Shown piece by piece: positions 8,783-17,886 of a stretch of 64,000 nt of DNA; position 1 is the stretch's first letter; the number at the start of each line of letters is the position of its first letter. Position numbers and translations under genes: made by a program. The DNA comes from Paracoccaceae bacterium. Its GTDB lineage: Bacteria; Pseudomonadota; Alphaproteobacteria; Rhodobacterales; Rhodobacteraceae. The notes beneath the pieces were generated by a model that was not told where the DNA came from, searched no databases, and worked only from the letters and a program-made list of their open reading frames with translations. The stretch covers positions 1 to 64,000 of the forward strand of contig JAPOVX010000017.1 of assembly GCA_026707935.1 (NCBI GenBank), in the 5' to 3' direction.

Positions 8783-10798
8783 CTATCGCTGGCGCCAAGC
8801 TTGCGTCCTGGCCACGACTCCTCGCGACAGGACCAGGTGAATGACCCGCGCCGCAACATTCGTGTAAAATATCATCATCCCCATCGCCGCAGCGGGGGCA
8901 ATGTCGCCGGCGTCGTCCATGTTGAGAACGGCGACGGAAGCAAGCGTGGTCTTGGGCGAGTACAGGAAAACGACTGCCGATACCGTCGTCATGGCGTTTA
9001 CAAAGAGATAGATCGATATATCCAGGGCGGCTGGTAGACATACTGGGACGGTAACGCGCGCGAAGAGCTTCATGGTTGGTTGCTTCAACGAGGCGGATAC
9101 CGCTTCGAACTCACGGTCCATTTGCTTGAGTGCCGTCACTGCGGTCAAGTGAGACACCGTGTAAAAATGTGTCACCGTACAGATAACCAGGATCAACATG
9201 GTGCCATAGATCACGTTCAATGGGTTGGCCGGTTCGTTGAAGAAAAATATGTACGCGAGCCCCAGCACCATCCCTGGAATCGCCATGGGGAGCATGGCAA
9301 ACATTTGAAACAGGTTTCGGCCGGTGTGAAAACCGTTCGACTTTTCCACGAGATAGGCGCCGAAGAAAACCACTGCTGTACCTATCGCGGCGGTAAGAAG
9401 ACCCAACTTGATCGAATTGAAGTAGCTTGCCCAACCTCCGCCATCCATCAGGTCGAACTGGTAGTTGTTCAAGCTCAAGCTGAGGTCGTATGGCCAGAAC
9501 TTGATCAGTGCCGCGAACTGGCAAACCGCCAGAATGCCGATGATGAAAACCGCAACAATCGAACAATAAGCAAACCAGGCCCGGTCTGCCTGGATATTGG
9601 GATTGGGCTGGAAAGGAACCGAGCGCGCCGATAGCTGCGCTACCTGGCGGCGCTGCACAATCCGGTCTACCGCAAAAGCCAGAACGGCCGGGATCAGCAG
9701 GACGACCGAGACAACCGCTCCCATTTCGAAATTCTGTTGTCCAATAACCTGCTTGTATATGTCTACGGCCAGCACGTTGTATTGCCCGCCGATGACTTTC
9801 GGCAATCCGAAATCTGTGATGACCAGGTTGAAAACCACGAAGGCGGCAGAAACAAGGCCATATCGAGCACCGGGTATTGTAACGGTCCAAAATGTTTTCC
9901 AGGGCGACGTCTTGAGGCTTGCCGCTGCCTCGAACAAACGGGCATCCGAGATCGAAAGTGCCGTGGAAATTATCAGAAACGCATGTGGGAAAGTGAAGAA
10001 CACGGACCCGATCACGATCCCGATCGGTCCATAAATGCTTGCGCCGAACAGTAATTCCTTGATCATCCCCTGGTTGCCAAACAGGTAGACGAGTGCGATT
10101 CCCGGAAGCAATGACGGCACGAGTATTGGTGCCATCGCGATCAATCTGAACACACCCTTGTAGCGCATACAGCTACGGTTGAGTGCGTAAGCAAACCCGA
10201 AAGCCAGCGTAACGGTGATGATCGTGCTTACGACGGCAATGAAGAGTGAATTCTGTATCGACCGGAAAAGAGCCGGTGTGGAGAAATAGGTGACGAAGTT
10301 CTCGAGACCCCTCGCTGACTGGGGACGGAGTTGGACACGCCGGAATTCATTCGATGACAACTCGGTCCACTCGGTACCCGTGGTGAGTGTCGAGCCGACA
10401 AGGTAGTTGGCCTCGCCGCTCGTCCCGCGAACACGGTACATGACCGGGCTTCGAAAGCTGAATTCGGGAAAGAACTTCGTAGCGGCAAGCCGGCCATCCG
10501 AGCTTGTCGACAGTTCCTTGGTAGAAACCGTTTCATGTTCTTCATTCAAGTCCAGTGCGGAAACCGGCGCATTGACAAATTCACCAGCCTCATTGCTGAC
10601 CTGGAACTCGAACTGAGCGAGATCAAAGGAATACGTCGATACGGACTTGGACAACATCGCGTAGAGCGGGAACACGAGGGAAATAATCAGGTAGACCGCA
10701 ATCACGATCATCCAGAATCGCATCAACAAGTCGTCCCGGCTTAGCTTTTGCCGAATGGTACGACCGGCTGGAAGACTCACTGCATGGTATTCACTCAT
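8783..10798 (-). CDS. fused double-domain ABC permease, 2-aminoethylphosphonate type
   Basis: A 671-residue inner-membrane protein carrying two permease domains in one chain (about 170-380 and 420-670), each with an EAA-type loop (DARLFEAAASLKTSPWKTFW; QMDREFEAVSASLKQPTMKL). This is the layout of the FbpB/AEP family. Between the first helix (about 27-48) and the second lies an insert of about 115 residues, probably periplasmic (about 50-165). The family is usually near 550 residues, so the insert explains the excess. ATG 10798 overlaps the ATPase stop by 8 bases; a TTG at 10804 is an alternative. Confidence 0.88.
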   Translation of the reverse strand: MSEYHAVSLPAGRTIRQKLSRDDLLMRFWMIVIAVYLIISLVFPLYAMLSKSVSTYSFDLAQFEFQVSNEAGEFVNAPVSALDLNEEHETVSTKELSTSSDGRLAATKFFPEFSFRSPVMYRVRGTSGEANYLVGSTLTTGTEWTELSSNEFRRVQLRPQSARGLENFVTYFSTPALFRSIQNSLFIAVVSTIITVTLAFGFAYALNRSCMRYKGVFRLIAMAPILVPSLLPGIALVYLFGNQGMIKELLFGASIYGPIGIVIGSVFFTFPHAFLIISTALSISDARLFEAAASLKTSPWKTFWTVTIPGARYGLVSAAFVVFNLVITDFGLPKVIGGQYNVLAVDIYKQVIGQQNFEMGAVVSVVLLIPAVLAFAVDRIVQRRQVAQLSARSVPFQPNPNIQADRAWFAYCSIVAVFIIGILAVCQFAALIKFWPYDLSLSLNNYQFDLMDGGGWASYFNSIKLGLLTAAIGTAVVFFGAYLVEKSNGFHTGRNLFQMFAMLPMAIPGMVLGLAYIFFFNEPANPLNVIYGTMLILVICTVTHFYTVSHLTAVTALKQMDREFEAVSASLKQPTMKLFARVTVPVCLPAALDISIYLFVNAMTTVSAVVFLYSPKTTLASVAVLNMDDAGDIAPAAAMGMMIFYTNVAARVIHLVLSRGVVARTQAWRQR

Positions 10799-11927
10799 CG
10801 GCAACTGTCACCGATTCACGAGCAAATGCCATCAGGCCCGCCTCGGGCACACCCACTGAAATTGTTTGGCCAACCTCGAGTGACAGCCGCCTCACGGCAT
10901 TAACGGAAAAGTCGGCAATCAAGTCCGCACGTTGAAAATCTTCGCTTTCCAGGTGGCAACGCCAGAACGAGCCCAGGAACTCCATGTCCGCCAGGAGAAC
11001 CTCGATGCAGTTGCCGTCCTCGGATTGCTCGACGAACCCCGAACCATATGGGATGACGTCATCCGGACGTATTGCAGCGAGAACCGATTCTCCTTGAGCG
11101 AAATCATGGGCCCGGCACTGATAGGTTTTCCCGCCAATCATCAATGAGGTACCTGACGCTGCCGTGGCATCGACCTGGTTCATTTCGCCGATAAACCCGG
11201 CTACGAAAAGCGACGCAGGATTTCGATAAATCTCTGTCGGTGCACCCACCTGTTCAATAACACCATGGTTCATGACCACGATACGGTCAGCCATGGAGAG
11301 CGCCTCTTCCTGATCGTGTGTCACCATGACGGTCGTAACGCCAAGCTCGCGCTGGAGTTCCTTGATTTCATGTCGAAGACGTACGCGGACCTTGGCGTCA
11401 AGCGCAGAGAGAGGCTCATCGAGAAGCAACAGTCCCGGCGAGGTCGCGATCGCGCGCGCCAGGGCAATGCGTTGCTGCTGACCACCTGACAGTTGAGCTG
11501 GATACTTGTCTCTCTGATCAGGTAACCCAACCAATTCCAGGAGTTCATTCACCCGCGACGCAATCTTGTCGCGGCCGAGGCCAAGGTTCTCCAGCCCGTA
11601 CGCCACGTTTCGTCGGACCGTCAGGTTTGGGAAAAGGGCATAGGATTGAAACACAATTCCGAAATCCCGTCCTGACGGCGGCAACCTGGATATATCCGCG
11701 CCGTTTTGGACAATTGTTCCGCGCGATTGCGGATCCAGGCCTGCAATCGCCCGCAACAACGTGGTCTTTCCGCACCCGGACGGTCCCAGGAAGCAGACAA
11801 ACTCACCCTCTTTGATATCAAGCGAAATATCCCTCAAGGCGATGAAATCTCCGAACGCCTTCCAGACTCCGCTGATGCGAAGATAACAGCCTGAGTGAGC
11901 TTCTTTATCCAATGTCCCCTCATCCAT
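10791..11927 (-). CDS. phnT: ABC transporter ATP-binding protein, 2-aminoethylphosphonate/iron type
   Basis: A 378-residue ATPase: Walker A GPSGCGKTT (about 53-61), signature LSGGQQQRIALARAI, Walker B LLLLDEPLSALDAKV, H-loop MVTHDQEEA. A C-terminal TOBE-like regulatory domain follows (about 255-375). Such tails occur in the PotA/FbpC/PhnT group. Its place between a PhnS-like binding protein and a fused permease supports AEP import. Sequence alone would also allow iron or thiamine. Confidence 0.87.
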   Translation of the reverse strand: MDEGTLDKEAHSGCYLRISGVWKAFGDFIALRDISLDIKEGEFVCFLGPSGCGKTTLLRAIAGLDPQSRGTIVQNGADISRLPPSGRDFGIVFQSYALFPNLTVRRNVAYGLENLGLGRDKIASRVNELLELVGLPDQRDKYPAQLSGGQQQRIALARAIATSPGLLLLDEPLSALDAKVRVRLRHEIKELQRELGVTTVMVTHDQEEALSMADRIVVMNHGVIEQVGAPTEIYRNPASLFVAGFIGEMNQVDATAASGTSLMIGGKTYQCRAHDFAQGESVLAAIRPDDVIPYGSGFVEQSEDGNCIEVLLADMEFLGSFWRCHLESEDFQRADLIADFSVNAVRRLSLEVGQTISVGVPEAGLMAFARESVTVADE

Positions 11928-11986
11928 GTCAGATAGGCAAACTGTCGCGGTGGTTCAGCTATCGCTTTTCATGAAGATCATTTGGA

Positions 11987-12012
11987 TGGCGGGGCGCGTC
12001 AACGCCCCGCCA
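11987..12012 (-). terminator. intercistronic hairpin after the AEP binding-protein gene
   Basis: TGGCGGGGCG (11987-11996) and CGCCCCGCCA (12003-12012) form a perfect 10-bp GC-rich stem with a 6-base loop, 8 bases after the binding-protein stop and 60 before the ATPase gene. No T-run. Likely a partial terminator or mRNA stabiliser. Confidence 0.75.
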
Positions 12013-12019
12013 CGTTGTT

Positions 12020-13039
12020 TCAGCTTTTTGGTTCAGACTTGGCGTCGTATCGAGATTGCCATTCTTCGAGAATAGCCCTGCGGTTGTTGGCCGCCCACTC
12101 GAAGTCATTCTGAATCATGCCGTCCTGAAGTCCCTCCGGAAAGTGCTCCACGGGTTGTGCAAGTTCGGGAATGGCCAGTACTGCGTAGCCAACGTTATAC
12201 GCAGCCATCGCCTTGTCGGTAACGGACCAGTCGAGGAGAGCCTTGGCTGCCTCGAGGTTATCGGTACCAGCAATGATGCCAGCTGCCTCCATGTCCCAGC
12301 CAACGCCTTCGCTCGGCACGATCAACTCCAGTGGCGCACCTGCGGCCTTTGACTTGGCGCCGCGAAATGCGAACGAAATGCCGATCGGAATTTCTCCCGC
12401 TGCAGCAAGTTTGCACGGTTTTGACCCCGAATGGGTGTACCGTGCGATGTTCTTGTGCAGACCGTCCATGAAATCCCATCCGCCCTGTTCGCCGAACATT
12501 TGAAGCCAGCTGGATACATCAAGGAAGCCTGTTCCCGAGGAGTTCGGGTTTGGCATGATGACGTGCCCTTCGTAGGCCGGATCAAGAAGATCGTTCCAGG
12601 ACGAAGGAACGGGCAATTCGTGCTTCCCGGCCTCGACCGTATTGTAACAGATCGTGGCCACCCAGGCATCAAGGCCAACCCATGACGGCGGATTGTCACT
12701 GTCGACGAACTTTGAATCCAGGCGTTCCACTCCAGCCGGTGCGTAGGGCTCCAACATACCTTCGCTCTTCATCAGAAGAAGCGAGGTCGCTGCCAATCCC
12801 CAGATCACATCGGCCTGCGGGTTGTTTTTCTCCGCCAGGAGTTTCGCGGTCACGATACCGGTCGAGTCCCGGACCCAGTTGATATTGATGTCGGGATAAT
12901 CTTCATTGAATTGGTCTGCGTATCGCTTCAGATCTTCGGCTTCAAACGCCGTGTAAACAGTCAGCTCCGTCTGGGCGAACGCCATGCTGGATGCGACCAT
13001 GCTTGCCGCAACCGACATTACTGCGGTTTTGAATTTCAC
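12020..13039 (-). CDS. phnS: 2-aminoethylphosphonate ABC transporter substrate-binding protein
   Basis: A 339-residue periplasmic binding protein with a Sec signal peptide (residues 1-23, VKFKTAVMSVAASMVASSMA). The mature N-terminus (ELTVYTAFEAEDLKRYADQF; WVRDSTGIVTAKLLAEKNNP; ADVIWGLAATSLLLMKSEGM) is highly characteristic of the AEP-binding family modelled as TIGR03261. I start at GTG 13039 because it opens the signal peptide and an AGGAGGA lies 7 bases upstream. It is the first gene of the operon. Confidence 0.9.
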   Translation of the reverse strand: MKFKTAVMSVAASMVASSMAFAQTELTVYTAFEAEDLKRYADQFNEDYPDININWVRDSTGIVTAKLLAEKNNPQADVIWGLAATSLLLMKSEGMLEPYAPAGVERLDSKFVDSDNPPSWVGLDAWVATICYNTVEAGKHELPVPSSWNDLLDPAYEGHVIMPNPNSSGTGFLDVSSWLQMFGEQGGWDFMDGLHKNIARYTHSGSKPCKLAAAGEIPIGISFAFRGAKSKAAGAPLELIVPSEGVGWDMEAAGIIAGTDNLEAAKALLDWSVTDKAMAAYNVGYAVLAIPELAQPVEHFPEGLQDGMIQNDFEWAANNRRAILEEWQSRYDAKSEPKS

Positions 13040-13988
13040 TTCACTGTCCTCCTGTGGTTGACTTGAGTTGGACGTTTGGTCGAAACGCTTCAACTACGAT
13101 TGCGAAAATGTTGCGAAAAGAATGCCGAAACGTCAAGTCCGGCGTGCCTGATCCTGATTGTCCGTCGGATTCGCGCGGAATTGCCCGGATTTGACATTGA
13201 ATTGAACCCAGGAGGTCTCGAACCGGGCCAGGAATTTCTTGAAATCCAGTCCGACCAAGTCCAAGAGCCGGAAGGGCCGATTTGGCAACGCGTCGAACCA
13301 ATACATCGATTGGCCTGGTCATGGCTTGAGGGTAATACCGCGTGAAGTTCATCAGAACCATTTTGCGAATTCACGGGTTGTCGGGTCCTGCGCGTCCCAA
13401 ATGCTGAACGAAAGTGCCCATTGCTACGCAAATCACCGGGTGAACGCCGACAATCCCTATGGTGACATCGAGCGGGAGGGCCAGACCAAGACTGCGCCGG
13501 TGGAACGTCTTCCCGATCATGTGCTTGGAGGACGCGAATTTGTGGCATTTCAATATGCCGGGGGTCTGATTCTCCGCCCGGGAGTCATCGGAGAATGCCG
13601 TGCCCGCTTGCCTCGCGAAACCGGCCGGGACGACGGTGAATTCCCGGGGATCGGCCAGATCACCGGTCACTTTGGCAACGAGACCGCGTGCCCAACCGAC
13701 ACGGCTGTTTCGATAATGCATCACACCGCGCCACGGCACGCAAAAGGACTGGCATGGAGTTCGATCAGACCAGAGGGCGATCCACGACAAAGCGATGACG
13801 CAAATGCCGCCAGTCCGCCCGCCCGCCGACGGGACTTGCGTACTGTTCAGCCGTGACGGAAACCGGAGCCGAACCCGGGCCGGAAAGCCCGGGCATTGCC
13901 ACGGTTGCATTGTCCCCCGAAACGCGGGTGCAGAACCCCGGTTTCGTGTTTCCGGCCGTCCGGCTTGGACGCCCCCGAATGATCGCAG
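13040..13988. other. no gene recognised (about 950 bases)
   Basis: The left end must hold the AEP operon promoter and the right end that of the MATE gene. In between, a 179-codon minus-strand frame (13371-13910) contains a hydrophobic stretch, LGLALPLDVTIGIVGVHPVI, that looks like a membrane helix, but no family can be named and no clean start exists. Probably decayed. Confidence 0.45.
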
Positions 13989-15383
13989 ATGGCTCGTGAA
14001 CTCACCAGCGATCTGACGGCTGGTCCGATCAGTTCACACCTTCGCTCGCTTGCCATCCCCGCCGCAATCGGGATGCTCTTCAACACGCTTTACAACGTCG
14101 TCGACATGTTCTTCGCCGGCCTCCTTTCGACCAGCGCACAGGCCGGTATCTCGCTCGGTTTTCAGGCCTTCTACATTGCGCTGTCGGTCGGGTTCGGCCT
14201 CGGCGCCGCAATGGGAGCCATTGTGGGAGTCGCACTTGGCCGGAAGGACCGGCGCACGGCCCGCCGCCTCTCGGCCCAGGGCATCACCTTCGGAACCGTG
14301 GCTGCGCTGGTCTTCCTGGTCATCGGCGCCGTGTATGGCCCGGCACTGATCGGGCTTGTCTCGGAGCCTGGTCCCTACCGCGATGCCGGGACGCGCTACT
14401 ACTTGCTCCTGTCCCTGGCGCTTCCCGGATTCATGGTCGCCTTTGCATGCCACGGCGTCCTTCAAGCGCACGGTGACGGGCGCTCGATGCAACGCGCCCT
14501 GATTGCCGCGTTCTTTGCCAACATCGTTCTGAACCCTCTGCTGATCTTCGGCATTCCGGGACTATGGAGCGGAATCGGTTTCGACGGACTGGCGGCATCC
14601 ACAGTAATGAGCCAGACCGGCGTCATGGCCTACCTGCTCTGGAAATTGCTGAAGCTCGCCACGCTTTCCCGAATACGGCGGCGACACTTCCGGCCGCGCA
14701 CAGCCGAGTTTCGGGAAATCTTCACCCAGACGCTGCCATCCGCATTCGCCATCCTGATCATGATGCTGTCGGGTTTCGTCGTCCAGTTCGTCCTCAAGGG
14801 CTTCGGTGAACATGCGATTGCCGGATTCGGAATCGCCATCAGACTTGAACAGATCCTGCTGTTGCCGGTTCTCGGCACCACCGGGGCATTGCTGCCGATC
14901 GCGGCGCAGGCCTTTGGCGCCGGCGACCATGACCGCGTGCGCGCATCGCTCTTTTACTGCTGGAAGATCGGCTTCATCATGACGGCTGCAGCATTCCCGG
15001 TCATCTGGATTCTGGGACGCCCGGTGCTTGGGCAATTCACGGACGATCCGGAGGTGATCCGGGTCGGACTTGCATATCTCAGGGTCGAGAGTTTCATTCT
15101 CCCGGTCTACATGATGCTCTTCGCAATCAACGCATTCCTTCAGGCACTCAAACGCCCCGTCTGGACCGTCTGGATCGGACTCTACCGGCAGGCGTTCGGC
15201 ATTGCATTCTTCGTCTGGTTGTTCGTCGGCGTGTTTCAGTTTGACGAGACCGGCGTCTGGTACGGAGTCGCGGCCGCTGTCACGACAGGATTGTTGATTT
15301 CGCTTCTCATCGCCTCGCGGGTGGCGACGCAGAGTATCGGCGGTCTCTGGCAGCACCGCGGGATTCCGGTCAAAAGCCGGTAG
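13989..15383 (+). CDS. MATE-family multidrug/metabolite exporter
   Basis: A 464-residue inner-membrane protein of about 12 hydrophobic helices in two halves, the usual MATE size. Typical features are the N-terminal LAIPAAIGMLFNTLYNVVDM with FFAGLLSTSAQAG, and in the second half TLPSAFAILIMMLSGFVVQF and AIRLEQILLLPVLGTTGALL. MATE proteins export drugs or metabolites against Na+ or H+. The substrate is unknown. It stands alone on this strand and converges on the FAD oxidoreductase across a strong hairpin. Confidence 0.93.
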   Translation: MARELTSDLTAGPISSHLRSLAIPAAIGMLFNTLYNVVDMFFAGLLSTSAQAGISLGFQAFYIALSVGFGLGAAMGAIVGVALGRKDRRTARRLSAQGITFGTVAALVFLVIGAVYGPALIGLVSEPGPYRDAGTRYYLLLSLALPGFMVAFACHGVLQAHGDGRSMQRALIAAFFANIVLNPLLIFGIPGLWSGIGFDGLAASTVMSQTGVMAYLLWKLLKLATLSRIRRRHFRPRTAEFREIFTQTLPSAFAILIMMLSGFVVQFVLKGFGEHAIAGFGIAIRLEQILLLPVLGTTGALLPIAAQAFGAGDHDRVRASLFYCWKIGFIMTAAAFPVIWILGRPVLGQFTDDPEVIRVGLAYLRVESFILPVYMMLFAINAFLQALKRPVWTVWIGLYRQAFGIAFFVWLFVGVFQFDETGVWYGVAAAVTTGLLISLLIASRVATQSIGGLWQHRGIPVKSR

Positions 15384-15446
15384 ACTACGCTGCCGTTTAT
15401 GGTAGTTTCGCAGGTGCGGTCGGACCTTCGGCACAAGGTTCGTTTG

Positions 15447-15474
15447 GTGACGGGAAAAGCTGGTTTCCCGTCAC
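15447..15474 (+). terminator. hairpin between convergent genes
   Basis: GTGACGGGAAA (15447-15457) and TTTCCCGTCAC (15464-15474) form a perfect 11-bp stem with a 6-base loop. It lies 64 bases after the MATE stop and about 100 bases beyond the end of the convergent oxidoreductase gene, so it may serve both. There is no clear T-run. Confidence 0.65.
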
Positions 15475-15571
15475 ACGCTTAACACACCAATCACCTGAAT
15501 TGCCCTGCAACCATGCCGCGCGCCAGTCACGTGTCGGCAGCCGGATGGTGGTTGTTCGCCATGATTCGCAA

Positions 15572-16897
15572 TCAAAACTCCTTGTGTGCCGCAGCATGGA
15601 GCATTCCGCGCCGAATGGCGATGCCGATATCCAGGATTGGCCGCGGCGGAAGACGGCTGGCGCCGGGAATTCCCAACTGCAGGCTCAGAAGGTCGCTGTC
15701 TTCTCCTTCCATGAAATCGGCCAGCAGGCGCCCCGCGGCGGCGGCGCGGGTCATGGGAGAAACGTCGTTGGTCAGCACGGCGAAAAGACCCGGAGCGTAT
15801 TCGCCGAAAATCGCGCCATCATTCCAGGTAAACGCCATGGTCCCGCCCCAGCTGTGTGCAAAGGCTGTATCCTTCAGGTCCGGCCAGCGATTGAGCATGC
15901 CCTTGCGGTGCAATTTGCCGATTTCGGAAACCCTGGGGGCAGGGGTCGGAGCGTTCGGGGCAAATTCGAAAAGATTGCGGAAGAAGAGGCGCTTGTCATT
16001 GGTCAGCCGAATCGTCGCGCCATATTCCGAACTGGCCAGCAGGCCAAAGGGTTCGCTCGTCCCCAGCGCCGCAAGTTTGCCGTCCGAAAGGGGGGCCGTG
16101 AGGCTGGCATAGGTCGCCATCGATACATAGCGGCCTGCGGCAATTCCGAACTGGCGGAGAAAAACGCCTGCGGCAAGGACCAGGCGGTCCGCGACGACCT
16201 GACCGGTCTCGGTCTCGACAACATAGGCGTCATCATCGGTTTCGAACCCGACGACCGGGCTGACTTCGAAAAGCGAGACGTTCACCGGCAGGTTCCGGGC
16301 GAGGCCGCGCATCAGCGCCGCCGGGTTCACCAAGGCGCTGCCCGTCGTATGGAGCCCGCGCCGGTAGAACCGGGTGCCGATTCGGGCTTCCATATCGTCG
16401 CGGGTCATCCAGGCGTGCTCCAACTCGAGGCGGTCGAGCGTCTCGGCAATTTCGTCGATATGCTTTTCGCCGTCGGGTCCGGCCGAGCCGTAGATGCGGC
16501 CGAAATCGTGCCAGTCGCAGTCGATCTGAAATTCAACTGTCATGCGCCGCAGATCGGACAGCCCGCTTTCCCACAGCCGCATATTGCGGCGCAGGATGTC
16601 GATGCGCTTGGGCGGCCCATGCGAATGGACGTTCAGCATGAAGCCCGCGTTGCGGCCCGACGCGCCAAAGCCCGCGCGTTCAGCTTCGATCAGGGCGATT
16701 TCGTCGTCGGGGCAGAGCAGGCCCAGCCGGAGCGCCACGGCAAGCCCGCAGGCTCCGGCGCCGACGATTGCAGTCTGGACGCGGTGGCTGCCGGCCAGGA
16801 GTTTGGCGGGCGGCGGCGGCGGCAGGGCTTCCCACCAGCCGTTGCTGTCGTCGTGGCGCGGGATAATGGCGGGACGCGGCACAGGCTCAGTATCCAC
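15572..16897 (-). CDS. FAD-dependent oxidoreductase (DAO family)
   Basis: A 441-residue protein with an N-terminal FAD-binding motif (IVGAGACGLAVALRLG, about 42-57), the GASGRNAGFM segment and a C-terminal DAO half (GGTMAFTWNDGAIFGEYAPG). This fold oxidises C-N bonds of amino acids and N-methyl amino acids such as sarcosine. In this cluster an N-methylated product of betaine breakdown is a reasonable substrate, by inference. GTG 16897 overlaps the stop of the upstream dehydrogenase (GTGGATACTGA), so the two are translationally coupled. A longer frame to 16984 only overlaps that gene. Confidence 0.88.
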   Translation of the reverse strand: MDTEPVPRPAIIPRHDDSNGWWEALPPPPPAKLLAGSHRVQTAIVGAGACGLAVALRLGLLCPDDEIALIEAERAGFGASGRNAGFMLNVHSHGPPKRIDILRRNMRLWESGLSDLRRMTVEFQIDCDWHDFGRIYGSAGPDGEKHIDEIAETLDRLELEHAWMTRDDMEARIGTRFYRRGLHTTGSALVNPAALMRGLARNLPVNVSLFEVSPVVGFETDDDAYVVETETGQVVADRLVLAAGVFLRQFGIAAGRYVSMATYASLTAPLSDGKLAALGTSEPFGLLASSEYGATIRLTNDKRLFFRNLFEFAPNAPTPAPRVSEIGKLHRKGMLNRWPDLKDTAFAHSWGGTMAFTWNDGAIFGEYAPGLFAVLTNDVSPMTRAAAAGRLLADFMEGEDSDLLSLQLGIPGASRLPPRPILDIGIAIRRGMLHAAAHKEF

Positions 16898-17816
16898 GCT
16901 CCAGGTCGACGATGGGAGCGGGCCTGCCGCCGTCCATGGCCAGGCGAATCTGCGCGGCGATGAATTCCGCGGCCGAGCGTTCATTGGTTGGCGCGGCCGC
17001 GTGCGGGGTCACCGAGACGGCGGGATGATCCCAAAAAGGGCTGTCCTTCGGCAAAGGCTCTTCGCGGAAGACATCAAGCGCGGCGCCTTCGATCCTGCCG
17101 CTATCCAACGCGGCAAGGAGGTCGGCGTCGTTGACAATGGAGCCGCGACCACAGTTGATGATGAAGCTGCCCTCCGGCATCTGGCCGAAGACAGAGGCGT
17201 CCAGGATACCGGTCGTGGCGTCGGTCAGCGGAAGCAGGTTCACCAGGATGTCCGCCTCGCTGACGACGGTTTCGAACGCCTCGTCGCCGGCGAGGCAGCG
17301 GACGCCCTCGATGGACTTGGGGCTGCGCGCCCAGCCAGTGACCGGGAAGCCCAGATCGCGCAGCCGGATGCAGGCATCCCGTCCGGTCTGTCCGAGTCCG
17401 AGGATCGAAACGCGCCGTTCGGCGTTCTCGGGATAGCGGTGACGCAGCCAACGCGCTGCCGCTTGCTGGCGCGCGTAACGGGCGTAGAACCGGTGGAAAT
17501 GCAAGACCCAGTGAATAATGTGGCAGGACATGTCCAGGACCAGCAAACGGTCCTGCAGACGCACGACGGGCACATGGGCGGGCCAATCCGGATCGAGCGT
17601 GATATGGGTGACGCCGGCGCCGATAGAGAAGATGTACTTGAGGTCGGGAAAGGCCTTCAGCCTTCCGGCTGGCGGCGCCCAGACGACAGCGAAGTCGACG
17701 TCGGCATGGTCGCCCGGCGCGTCGAAAGTCCGGATATCGGTCCCGCACCCGGCGGCTTCGAAAGCGTCGCGCCAAAGCTCGGGAGTTGCGCCGTCCCAAT
17801 GGAAAAGAATGGCCAT
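16887..17816 (-). CDS. D-2-hydroxyacid dehydrogenase, GhrA-like
   Basis: A 309-residue NAD(P)-dependent dehydrogenase resembling glyoxylate/hydroxypyruvate reductase GhrA. The Rossmann motif is GLGQTGRDA. The catalytic triad appears as Arg in NCGRGSIVND, Glu in DVFREEPLP and His in SVTPHAAAPTN. It reduces a 2-keto acid to a D-2-hydroxy acid or the reverse. The start at ATG 17816 (MAILFHWDG) is preferred over the longer frame to 17876, which would run through the hairpin. It is cotranscribed with the proVWWX genes and the FAD oxidoreductase. Confidence 0.9.
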   Translation of the reverse strand: MAILFHWDGATPELWRDAFEAAGCGTDIRTFDAPGDHADVDFAVVWAPPAGRLKAFPDLKYIFSIGAGVTHITLDPDWPAHVPVVRLQDRLLVLDMSCHIIHWVLHFHRFYARYARQQAAARWLRHRYPENAERRVSILGLGQTGRDACIRLRDLGFPVTGWARSPKSIEGVRCLAGDEAFETVVSEADILVNLLPLTDATTGILDASVFGQMPEGSFIINCGRGSIVNDADLLAALDSGRIEGAALDVFREEPLPKDSPFWDHPAVSVTPHAAAPTNERSAAEFIAAQIRLAMDGGRPAPIVDLERGY

Positions 17817-17847
17817 GTCGGGCGGTCTCCGGCTGTCGAGAAGGCCG

Positions 17848-17875
17848 TGCGGCCCGCCCTGGAGGGCGGGCCGCA
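17848..17875 (-). terminator. intercistronic hairpin after proX
   Basis: TGCGGCCCGCCC (17848-17859) and GGGCGGGCCGCA (17864-17875) form a perfect 12-bp stem with a TGGA loop, directly after the proX stop and before the dehydrogenase gene. No T-run. Confidence 0.75.
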
Positions 17876-17886
17876 TGTCGTCGAGC

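Noticed and set aside
15500..16963. 487-codon open frame on the plus strand opposite the FAD oxidoreductase
   Set aside because: It lies wholly antisense to a gene with clear motifs, has no recognisable domain, and reflects GC-rich third-position bias.
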